From assembly GCA_003221895.1 (NCBI GenBank), contig QHUJ01000134.1:1-49683 (forward strand): 49,683 nt of DNA, given 5' to 3'. The position numbers were made by a program, and so were the translations under genes. Of the stretch, positions 42,748 to 49,683 are shown one piece after another (within the stretch, counting starts at the first letter, position 1; each line of letters opens with the position of its first letter). The notes under the pieces are model-generated. The model was not told where the DNA came from. It searched no databases and saw only the letters and a list, made by a program, of their open reading frames with translations. This DNA comes from Gemmatimonadota bacterium. GTDB lineage: Bacteria > Gemmatimonadota > Gemmatimonadetes > Gemmatimonadales > GWC2-71-9.

Positions 42748-44981
42748 CGCTGCCGTTAAATCCCGCGCAACGCGAGGCCGTCGAGTATCCGGAGGGACCG
42801 CTCCTCGTGCTCGCCGGGGCGGGGTCGGGCAAGACCCGAGTCCTGACGGCGCGGATCGCCCACCTCATCACGCAGCACAGCGTCCCGGCGCAGCGCATCT
42901 TCGCGGTCACCTTCACGAACAAGGCTGCCGGCGAGATGCGCACGCGCGTCGCCCAGCTCCTGGGGAGCGATCCGCGCGGCCTGTGGATCGGCACGTTCCA
43001 TTCGTTGTCCGCCCGGCTGCTGCGCCGCGAGGCACCGCTGCTAGGCTTCGGGCCCAACTTCACGATCTACGACGCTGACGACTCCGAGGCGCTCGTCAAA
43101 CGCCTGCTCGAGGCGAAGCAGCTGTCGCCCAAGGCCTATCCGCCCCGCTCGGTGCACTCGGTCATCTCGGGCGCCAAGAATCGCATGGTCCTGCCTGAGG
43201 AGTTGGGGGCCCAGGCCGACACGCCGCTCGTGAGAGTCGCGGCGGACATCTACGCGTCGCTCGTCCCGGCCTTGAAGCAGGCCAATGCGATGGACTTCGA
43301 TGATCTGCTGGTGCACCCCCTTACGCTGTTCCGCGAGCATCCCGAGCGCCTGGCGTACTGGCAGGATCGATTTCAGCACGTGCTGGTCGACGAATTCCAG
43401 GACACGAATGCGGCCCAGTACCTCCTGGTGAAGCAGCTCGCCCAGCGGCACCGCAATCTCTGTGTGGTGGGCGACGACGATCAGGCGATCTATGGTTGGC
43501 GGGGTGCCGACGTGCGGCACATGCTGACGTTTCAAAGCGATTTTCCGGGCACCAAGCTCGTGCGGCTGGAGCAGAACTACCGTTCGACGCAGGTCATCCT
43601 GGACGCGGCGAACGGCATCATCGCGGAGAATAAGACCCGCCTTGGCAAGACGCTCTTCACTGAAAAGAAAGGGGGCGCCCCCGTCGTCCTGCTCTCAGCC
43701 GCCGATGAGCGTGACGAGGCTGAATGGCTGGCGAACGAGTACGCTCGCCGCGTCGCCGAGGGGGACGTGGCCTACGACGAAATGGCCATCCTCTACCGGA
43801 CCAACGCCCAGTCGCGCCCGCTGGAAGAAGCGTTGCGCTTCCGTGGCATCCCCTACCGGCTGATCGGGGCCATCAGCTTCTACGAGCGCCGGGAAGTGAA
43901 GGATCTGCTGGCGTACCTGCGGCTGGTGGCGAATCCGGCCGATGACGAGGCCTTTCTCCGCGTCGTGAATACACCGCGCCGAGGTATCGGTGACGCATCG
44001 CTGGCCGTCCTGGGGCGAGCGGCGACGATATGGCAGAAGCCCCTGCTCGAAACGGCGCGCGCCGCCGATCGGGTGAGTGACCTCCGGCCGAACGTGCGCC
44101 AGGCGCTCATCGGCGTGGCCGAGCTGCTCGGCCGGCTGCGGGAGGCAGTGGGGCAGGCGGATCCCGCCACTGCGCTGGAGACTGTGCTCGCGACTACCGG
44201 CTACGAGCAGCATCTCGCCGAAGAGGGCGCCGAGGGGCTGGAGCGCATCGAGAACGTGCGGGAGCTGGTGGCGGGAGCCGCTGCGTGGGCGGAGGTCCAG
44301 GATCCCGAGTCGATGGAGACGCTGATCGGCAGCCCGGTCGAGCGCTATCTCACCCAGGCGGCGCTGATCACGCCGGCGGACGAAGATCGCGACGTACCGG
44401 GCGTCACGCTGACCACGACGCACATGGCGAAGGGACTCGAGTGGCCCACCGTCACGCTCGCCGGGTTGGAGGACGGGTTGTTCCCGCTCGCGCGCGCGGC
44501 GGAGAATCCGGGTGGTGTCGAAGAGGAGCGACGACTCTGTTACGTGGGTCTCACGCGCGCGCGAGAAAAGTTGTATCTCTCATGGGCGCGCACGCGTTAT
44601 CGCAACGGCCGGCTGGAGCTCGCCCAGCCCTCGCGCTTCCTCGACGCGCTGCCACCGCAGGTGGTCGAGGAACGGAGTACGACGCCGTCGTGGCAACCCG
44701 CGATGCGGGCTCCACAGCCGCCGCGGCTGCGCGGCGCGTCGGCGCGACGATTGCCGGCGGACCTCGGATTTCCCGAAGACGTCTCGCAGGACGCGCCGCG
44801 CTACGTGAAAGGCGAACGGGTGCGCCACCGCAAGTTCGGCGGGGGCATCGTGCGCGCCGTGTCAGGTGAAGGACGCGACCTGCGCGTCAGTGTGGACTTC
44901 GACGATCCGGATATCGGCACCAAGCAGCTGCTTGTGGCGTACGCCGGCCTCGAGCGTGATTGGGAAGGAGACAGTGCATGA
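42744..44981 (+). CDS. pcrA: UvrD/PcrA-type DNA helicase
   Basis: Superfamily 1A 3'-to-5' helicase for excision repair, mismatch repair and removal of replication blocks. 745 residues. Motifs: Q-region LNPAQREAV, Walker A GAGSGKT at 25-31, motif Ia FTNKAAGEM, motif II VDEFQDTN, motif III GDDDQAIYGWRG, motif IV LEQNYRS, motif V TTTHMAKGLEW and motif VI CYVGLTRARE. The C-terminal Tudor-like tail (GERVRHRKFGGGIVRAV) that binds RNA polymerase in PcrA/UvrD is present. ATG overlaps the kinase stop; the stop overlaps gatC. Confidence 0.96.
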   Translation: MTLPLNPAQREAVEYPEGPLLVLAGAGSGKTRVLTARIAHLITQHSVPAQRIFAVTFTNKAAGEMRTRVAQLLGSDPRGLWIGTFHSLSARLLRREAPLLGFGPNFTIYDADDSEALVKRLLEAKQLSPKAYPPRSVHSVISGAKNRMVLPEELGAQADTPLVRVAADIYASLVPALKQANAMDFDDLLVHPLTLFREHPERLAYWQDRFQHVLVDEFQDTNAAQYLLVKQLAQRHRNLCVVGDDDQAIYGWRGADVRHMLTFQSDFPGTKLVRLEQNYRSTQVILDAANGIIAENKTRLGKTLFTEKKGGAPVVLLSAADERDEAEWLANEYARRVAEGDVAYDEMAILYRTNAQSRPLEEALRFRGIPYRLIGAISFYERREVKDLLAYLRLVANPADDEAFLRVVNTPRRGIGDASLAVLGRAATIWQKPLLETARAADRVSDLRPNVRQALIGVAELLGRLREAVGQADPATALETVLATTGYEQHLAEEGAEGLERIENVRELVAGAAAWAEVQDPESMETLIGSPVERYLTQAALITPADEDRDVPGVTLTTTHMAKGLEWPTVTLAGLEDGLFPLARAAENPGGVEEERRLCYVGLTRAREKLYLSWARTRYRNGRLELAQPSRFLDALPPQVVEERSTTPSWQPAMRAPQPPRLRGASARRLPADLGFPEDVSQDAPRYVKGERVRHRKFGGGIVRAVSGEGRDLRVSVDFDDPDIGTKQLLVAYAGLERDWEGDSA

Positions 44982-45271
44982 GTGTGACGCGGGACGAAGT
45001 GCTCCGTATCGCGCGGCTCGCGGAGCTGGAAGTGGATGAGGAGACGTTGCCGGAATTATCGGAGCAGATGTCGCGTATTCTCGATTACGTCGCGCAGCTC
45101 AGCGCGGTGCCCGCTAACGGGACGGTCAAGATATTCGTCCCCGGTCCGGACGCGATTCGCTTCCGCACGGATGAAGTGAGTCCGTGGCCGCTGGCGTTCG
45201 GCCCCGCGGAATTCGCGCCCGCGTTCAAAGAAGGGTTCTTCGTCGTCCCACGGCTGGATCAATTCGAGTGA
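44978..45271 (+). CDS. gatC: Asp/Glu-tRNA(Asn/Gln) amidotransferase subunit C
   Basis: 97 residues, the belt-like subunit stabilising GatA and GatB. Family start VTRDEVLRIARLAELEVDEE and the middle SEQMSRILDYVAQLSAV are clear, with the C-terminal DEVSPWP and FKEGFFVVPR. The ATG at 44978 overlaps the pcrA stop (ATGA) and has AAGGAG 7 nt upstream, an unusually good ribosome site for this window. Confidence 0.95.
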   Translation: MSVTRDEVLRIARLAELEVDEETLPELSEQMSRILDYVAQLSAVPANGTVKIFVPGPDAIRFRTDEVSPWPLAFGPAEFAPAFKEGFFVVPRLDQFE

Positions 45272-46635
45272 GCGACGCCAAAGCGATCGCGGACCGCCTG
45301 ACGAAGGTCAGGCGCCTCAACGCGCTGCTCACTCCTTCCAAAGATCTTCGCAAGTCGCTCACCGCGCAGGCCGCCGCGGCCCGCCCAACCGGCGTCTTGT
45401 ACGGCATGCCGGTCGCCGTGAAGGACAACATCTGCACGCTGGAATTCACGACCAGCTGCGGCTCCCGCATTCTCGAAGGCTATCGCTCGCCGTACGAAGC
45501 GACCGCCGTCGCGAAGCTCAAAGCCGCGGGCGCATTGATCGCGGGGAAGACGAACTGCGACGAGTTCGCCATGGGCTCGTCCACGGAGCATTCGGCCTAC
45601 GGGCGCGTGATCCATCCGCTCGACAAGGCGCGCGTGCCCGGTGGATCGTCCGGCGGCTCGGCGGCGCTCGTCGGCTCCGGCGCGATTCCCGCGGCGCTCG
45701 GCTCCGAAACAGGCGGGTCGGTGCGGCAGCCGGCGTCGTTCTGTGGCGTCGTCGGCATCAAGCCCACCTATGGCCGCGTGTCCCGCTACGGTCTGGTGGC
45801 GTTCGGATCGTCGCTCGATCAAATCGGCGTATTCGGGCGCAGCGTGCACGACGCCGCGCGCGTCCTGTCGGTCATCAGCGGTCGCGATCCGCGTGACTCG
45901 ACGTGTGAAGATCGCGATCCACTGCGGTTGCCCACCGTGCCGGAATCGCTCCAGGGCTTCGTCATCGGGCTGCCGCGTGAATACTTCCCGCCCGAGCTCG
46001 ACCCAGGCGTGCGGCGCGCCTGCGAGCGCGCCGTCCGATTCCTGAAAGAGCAGGGCGCGGCGATCCGTGAGGTCTCGCTGCCGCATACGGCCTATGCCGT
46101 GCCGACCTACTATGTCCTCGCTCCTGCCGAGGCGTCGTCGAACCTGGCGCGCTACGACGGCGTCCGGTACGGCCCGCGGTTCAACGGCGCGGCGGATTTG
46201 CGCTCGTTGTACCGCTCGACCCGCGGTCAGGGATTCGGGCCGGAAGTGCGGCGTCGCATTCTGGTCGGGACGTACGTGTTGTCGGCCGGGTATTATGACG
46301 CGTACTATCGCCGGGCGCAGCAGATGCGCGCGCTGATTGCTCAGGATTTCCGCAACGTGTTCGACCGCGGCGTGGATCTCCTCTTCACTCCGACGACGCC
46401 CACGCCGGCGTTCAAAGCGGGCGAGAAGCTCGGCGACCCCATTGCGATGTATTTGTCGGACATCTTCACGGTGACGGCCAATCTCGCGGGACTGCCGGCG
46501 ATGACGCTTCCCATTGGCCGGGTCAAAGGGCTGCCGATCGGTGGGCAGCTGATTGGCCAGGCGTTTCTCGAAGACGAAATGATCGAGGCGGCGTACGCGC
46601 TGGAGCGCGTGGTGCCCGCGACGGACGAGGCGTAA
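45268..46635 (+). CDS. gatA: Asp/Glu-tRNA(Asn/Gln) amidotransferase subunit A
   Basis: Amidase subunit releasing ammonia from glutamine for transamidation of Glu-tRNA(Gln) or Asp-tRNA(Asn). 455 residues. The amidase-signature triad is spaced exactly as in known GatA: Lys52 (VAVKDNI), Ser127 (PGGSSGGSAA) and Ser151 (GSETGGSVRQPA). Start is a GTG overlapping the gatC stop by 4 nt; stop and gatB start share one base (TAATG). Confidence 0.97.
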   Translation: MSDAKAIADRLTKVRRLNALLTPSKDLRKSLTAQAAAARPTGVLYGMPVAVKDNICTLEFTTSCGSRILEGYRSPYEATAVAKLKAAGALIAGKTNCDEFAMGSSTEHSAYGRVIHPLDKARVPGGSSGGSAALVGSGAIPAALGSETGGSVRQPASFCGVVGIKPTYGRVSRYGLVAFGSSLDQIGVFGRSVHDAARVLSVISGRDPRDSTCEDRDPLRLPTVPESLQGFVIGLPREYFPPELDPGVRRACERAVRFLKEQGAAIREVSLPHTAYAVPTYYVLAPAEASSNLARYDGVRYGPRFNGAADLRSLYRSTRGQGFGPEVRRRILVGTYVLSAGYYDAYYRRAQQMRALIAQDFRNVFDRGVDLLFTPTTPTPAFKAGEKLGDPIAMYLSDIFTVTANLAGLPAMTLPIGRVKGLPIGGQLIGQAFLEDEMIEAAYALERVVPATDEA

Positions 46636-48071
46636 TGGCGTCCGGTTGGGAAACGGTGATCGGTCTCGAGACGCACGTACAGCTCCGCACGAAGTCGAAA
46701 ATGTTCTGCGGCTGCTCGACAGCGTTCGGCGCTCCGCCCAACACGCAGGTGTGCCCGGTGTGTCTCGGATTGCCCGGTGCGTTGCCGGTGCCCAATGGCG
46801 AAGCCATCCGGCTGGCCGTGCGCGCCGCGCTGGCGCTCGGGTGCACGGTGCACCCCAAGAGCGTGCTCGCGCGCAAGAACTACTTCTATCCCGATCTGCC
46901 GAAGGGCTATCAGATATCGCAGCACGACCAGCCGCTCGCGACCAGCGGCACCCTTTCCTTTATCTCTCCCGAGCGCGGGGGAGTGAGCGCTGGCATCATC
47001 CGGCTGCATGTCGAGGAAGACGCCGGCAAATCGATTCACGACCGCTTCCCCAAGGCGACGGCGGTCGATCTCAATCGCTCGGGTGTGCCGCTGATCGAGA
47101 TCGTGAGCGCCCCCGATCTCCGCTCACCCGCGGAGGCCAGGGCGTATCTGCTGACCCTGAAGCAGCAGCTCGAGTACCTCGGGATTTCCGACTGCGACAT
47201 GGAGAAGGGCAGTTTGCGGGTGGATGCGAACGTCTCGGTGCGGCGCGCCGGTGCGACAGAGCTGAACACGCGCACCGAGGTCAAAAACATCAATTCGTTT
47301 GCGTTCGTCGAAAAGGCGTTGACCGTCGAGCGGGATCGCCAGATCGCGGTCGTCGAGTCGGGCGGGGCGGTGATGCAGCAGACGATGCTCTACGACTCCA
47401 AGGAGAACGCCGTTCGGCCGCAGCGGACGAAAGAGGAAAGCCACGACTATCGGTATTTCCCGGAGCCCGACCTGCCCCCGCTCGTCCTCACGCCCGAGTT
47501 TGTCGCCGAGCAGCAGAGCGACTTGCCGGAGCTCCCCTCGGCCAAACGCGACCGGTTCGCGGCGCAGTACGCCCTGAGTCGCGAGCATGCCGCGGTACTG
47601 ACGGCGAGTCGCGCGGTGGCCGAATACTACGAAAGCGTCGTGCATGCCGGCGCGGAGGCGCAGGCTGCGGCGAACTGGGTGATGACGGAGGCGCTCGCCG
47701 ACGCCGGGGATCACCAGGAACAGCTGCGCGTGCCGCCGGCGGCGCTGGCGCAAATCGTCGCGCTCGTGAAAGGCGGCACGCTGAGCCATCAAGCCGCCAA
47801 GCGGGTGTTCGCTGAAGTCGCGGCGAAGGGCGGCGATCCCCGCACGGTGGCTGAAGCACTGGGCCTGGTACAGGTCGCCGACACCAATGTGCTGGCGGGG
47901 TGGGTCAGCGACGTGCTCGGCGCGCACGCGACCGAAGTCGCGCGCTACAGGAGCGGCGAAACGAAGCTGATGGGGTTTCTGCTGGGCCAGGTGATGCGGG
48001 CGTCGAGAGGGAAGGCCGATCCCAAACTCGCCCAGCGGGTGCTCGAAGAGAAGCTGGCGTCGGCCCCTTAG
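46635..48071 (+). CDS. gatB: Asp/Glu-tRNA(Asn/Gln) amidotransferase subunit B
   Basis: Activates the misacylated tRNA by phosphorylation and receives ammonia. 478 residues with the signature WETVIGLETHVQLRTKSKMF and zinc cysteines 25, 27, 40 and 43 (CGC, CPVC), KNYFYPDLPKGYQISQ, and the C-terminal YqeY-like tail domain. Full gatCAB in one operon implies tRNA-dependent glutamine or asparagine formation. It ends in a 4-nt overlap with the convergent phospholipase gene (TTAG, 48068-48071). Confidence 0.97.
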   Translation: MASGWETVIGLETHVQLRTKSKMFCGCSTAFGAPPNTQVCPVCLGLPGALPVPNGEAIRLAVRAALALGCTVHPKSVLARKNYFYPDLPKGYQISQHDQPLATSGTLSFISPERGGVSAGIIRLHVEEDAGKSIHDRFPKATAVDLNRSGVPLIEIVSAPDLRSPAEARAYLLTLKQQLEYLGISDCDMEKGSLRVDANVSVRRAGATELNTRTEVKNINSFAFVEKALTVERDRQIAVVESGGAVMQQTMLYDSKENAVRPQRTKEESHDYRYFPEPDLPPLVLTPEFVAEQQSDLPELPSAKRDRFAAQYALSREHAAVLTASRAVAEYYESVVHAGAEAQAAANWVMTEALADAGDHQEQLRVPPAALAQIVALVKGGTLSHQAAKRVFAEVAAKGGDPRTVAEALGLVQVADTNVLAGWVSDVLGAHATEVARYRSGETKLMGFLLGQVMRASRGKADPKLAQRVLEEKLASAP

Positions 48072-48991
48072 CCGTCGCGCCAGGGACGCTGCGCGCGCGA
48101 CTGCGTCCAGTAGTCGAGCGACGGCGTCGGAAGTCCGAAGTGCTGTTGCGCGGTATCCTCCAGCCGCTCCGGCTCCTGCCGGCCACCCTCGCGCAATGCC
48201 TGCCGCCGCATCCGCTTCGCCAGGCCGAGCGCCTTCTCGCCCGCCGGGTCGAGCCGCCGGGCCGGGGCATCCGTAGCATCGGCGCCCAGCGTCTCCATGA
48301 CGTACTCGAACGCCACCGCCATGTGGCGCTCGATATCGGAGTCGGCCAGGTCCCAGCGGCTCGTCCCCGCGATCACCTGAAACACCCACTGCCAGCTCTG
48401 ACTCTCGGTGAGGTGGACCATCCCGCGGAACAGACGGCGGTTGGTGCGCACGCTGAACAATGTGGGTGAGAGAATGGCGTCGAGATGCTCGTCGCTGGCG
48501 GCGTGATCCTTCAAGATGACGTCGCGTGCCTCGCGCGCGTAGGCATCGCCGAGGTGCGTCTCGAAGCGGCTTTCCCAGTACGAGTGGCCGAGCGACACGG
48601 TGCTCGAGGTGAGCACGAGCTGCCGCGGCACGAAGAAGTTGTGCGCGATCGTGTCGGCGGCGAGATGCGACAGATACCCCAGCCCGAAGGCGCGCAGCGG
48701 ATCACTCGGCGCGAGATCGAGGATCTCCTGCCCGACGTGCCAGGCATGGCAGTGCCGGCCCACCGGCGCGTACTTCTTCGCCATCGAGGTGTCGGCGGCG
48801 ATGTTGCCGTACAGGAAATCGTAGGGGAAGGCGCGCAGCAGATCCGTAATCATGGTCGGCAGCTGGTGCAGGTTCGCGAGCACCGATTCGCCGAGAAAGA
48901 TGTGCGTCCCCGGGGTCCACGCGTGCGCCACGCCGGGGAAGAGCACGAGCGCGAGCAGGGCGAGTCCCAACGCCACGCCTAGGGTCTTCAC
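48068..48991 (-). CDS. Zinc-dependent phospholipase C-like exported protein
   Basis: 307 residues from the GTG at 48991 (4-nt overlap with the upstream stop). Signal peptide MKTLGVALGLALLALVLFPGVAHA is followed directly by Trp25, the expected mature N-terminus; in Bacillus phospholipase C the N-terminal Trp is a zinc ligand. Other ligand-like residues: His30 (GTHIFLG), Asp67, His80/82/85 (RHCHAWH), the HxxxDxxxH set His109-Asp113-His117 and the HxxxE pair His136-Glu140 (HSYWE). It probably acts on lipids in the periplasm or outside. The last about 110 residues are an extra helical part of unknown role. Confidence 0.85.
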   Translation of the reverse strand: MKTLGVALGLALLALVLFPGVAHAWTPGTHIFLGESVLANLHQLPTMITDLLRAFPYDFLYGNIAADTSMAKKYAPVGRHCHAWHVGQEILDLAPSDPLRAFGLGYLSHLAADTIAHNFFVPRQLVLTSSTVSLGHSYWESRFETHLGDAYAREARDVILKDHAASDEHLDAILSPTLFSVRTNRRLFRGMVHLTESQSWQWVFQVIAGTSRWDLADSDIERHMAVAFEYVMETLGADATDAPARRLDPAGEKALGLAKRMRRQALREGGRQEPERLEDTAQQHFGLPTPSLDYWTQSRAQRPWRDG

Positions 48992-49401
48992 TGTCGCTTC
49001 TTGCGCTTCAATAGCTTGCGGCCGAAGCGCCACACCGACAGGCCACGCCGCACGTCGCGCATCGTGGCGGCCGCATCGATCGCCGTCTCTTCGAGCTCTT
49101 CCTGCATGACCTCAGCCAATGAGTCCAACGCGGTGAGACGCTCCTCTGCGGCATCAGCCGCGCGCACAATGCGCTGTCGGACATCCCGTGACGCCCCCAC
49201 GAGGGCATCGGCTTCTGTCCTGATGGAGCTGATCAATTGACGCACATCGGCGATCGCCGGTCCCGCGGCCCCCTTCAGCGCTTTCAGCGCCCAGCGGACA
49301 TTCAGTGCCGTGACGATGATCGCAGTCCCTCCAAGCAGGGCGGCGAGGGCGATGATCATCAGGCTGATCGCGGAGACGACGCCGACCCAGGCCGGGAGCA
49401 T
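48988..49401 (-). CDS. DUF948-like membrane-anchored coiled-coil protein
   Basis: 137 residues: one N-terminal transmembrane helix (about 8-33, VVSAISLMIIALAALLGGTAIIV), then a long amphipathic helical region (ADVRQLISSIRTEADALV, RIVRAADAAEERLTALDSL) and a basic C-terminus RKLLKRKKRQ. This resembles DUF948-type general stress or envelope proteins. ATG at 49401 overlaps the upstream stop by one base; the stop overlaps the phospholipase start by 4 nt. Role unknown. Confidence 0.75.
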   Translation of the reverse strand: MLPAWVGVVSAISLMIIALAALLGGTAIIVTALNVRWALKALKGAAGPAIADVRQLISSIRTEADALVGASRDVRQRIVRAADAAEERLTALDSLAEVMQEELEETAIDAAATMRDVRRGLSVWRFGRKLLKRKKRQ

Positions 49402-49683
49402 CACGAAACCTCGGCTTGTCGCGCCGAGGCTGTCAACGGGGTCCGTGCGGCCACCGCTTCGGCGGCCATCACACTCAGCAAGATGGTCACCAATACCGCC
49501 CACGGAGCGCCACGGATCAAATCGAAGCCGGCGGCCAACGCCACGGCGCTCGCGCCCTGTCGCACCGGCGACTGCGCGAATTCGCGGGGCGGCGCGAAGG
49601 GGAGTGAGCGCCACACCGGGTCGACCTGATCGAGACCGAATCGCACCGTCACCCACCGGACCACCACGCGGATCAACGCGAGC
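49401..49683 (-). CDS. Membrane protein, cut by the window edge
   Basis: At least 91 residues visible; a TTG at 49676 could be the start, but the frame is open to the edge so the gene may extend beyond. One clear hydrophobic helix (WAVLVTILLSVMAAEAVAA) near the C-terminus, and a preceding part (FGLDQVDPVWRSLPFAPPREFA) without recognised family. Overlaps the next gene by one base, suggesting one operon with the DUF948-like and phospholipase genes. Confidence 0.55.
   Translation of the reverse strand, partial: LALIRVVVRWVTVRFGLDQVDPVWRSLPFAPPREFAQSPVRQGASAVALAAGFDLIRGAPWAVLVTILLSVMAAEAVAARTPLTASARQAEVS

Overview
This is a GC-rich bacterial chromosome segment, almost fully coding, with 51 protein genes, no RNA genes, no phage or insertion sequence and no CRISPR array. 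The gene set is mostly housekeeping: pyrimidine synthesis, ribosomal protein S20, ScpAB, MutL, MiaA, GroESL, SerRS, PcrA and GatCAB. It also carries bacillithiol synthesis (BshA), a MoxR/Bat operon, Gram-negative-style lipoproteins and a possible outer-membrane barrel. Together these suggest a diderm of the Gemmatimonadota or a related FCB/Acidobacteria-type lineage. That assignment is inferred from gene content and style, not from a database comparison.

Layout. 1-701: end of a D-2-hydroxyacid dehydrogenase, convergent with an ankyrin-repeat gene (698-1972). 2147-6278: pyrR-pyrB-pyrC, a class II aldolase and a coiled-coil/zinc-ribbon protein, all overlapping. 6279-6545: rpsT on the minus strand. 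6603-26476: about 20 kb of 19 co-directional, nearly all overlapping genes: site-2 protease, scpA, scpB, rluB, a HEAT protein, moxR, DUF58, a membrane protein, batA, fused batB-batC, fused batD-batE, mutL, miaA, bshA, a UbiA-family gene, uppP, birA, coaX and a second UbiA-family gene. 26559-28907: two small membrane proteins, an unusual barrel-like NlpC/P60 protein and a probable lipoprotein. 28904-31072: promoter, perfect CIRCE operator, groES, groEL and a hairpin terminator. 31081-34783: a HEAT-like protein, an HD-GYP protein and a small secreted protein.

34838-39660 (minus strand) is a tight five-gene operon: roadblock/LC7, response regulator, mannose-1-phosphate guanylyltransferase, GlmU-like nucleotidyltransferase and a transmembrane Ser/Thr kinase. 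It meets the preceding plus-strand genes at a large palindrome that holds the ends of both stop codons. 39756-48071: a lipoprotein, serS, a sensor histidine kinase, pcrA and gatC-gatA-gatB. 48068-49683 (minus): a zinc-dependent phospholipase C-like exported protein and two membrane proteins, the last one cut by the window edge.

The main candidate for something undescribed is a roughly 100-residue N-terminal module, marked by a [LM]Y-[PR]-x2-HP signature, that appears on three proteins here: two HEAT-type proteins and the HD-GYP protein. The last two are adjacent and co-transcribed, next to the kinase/roadblock/sugar-nucleotide operon. Other notable items are repeated leaderless-type promoters (TTGnnn, 17-18 bp, TAnnnT, then a start codon 5-13 bp later), Bat gene fusions that keep a relic internal signal peptide, and short tandem or inverted repeats at gene junctions.
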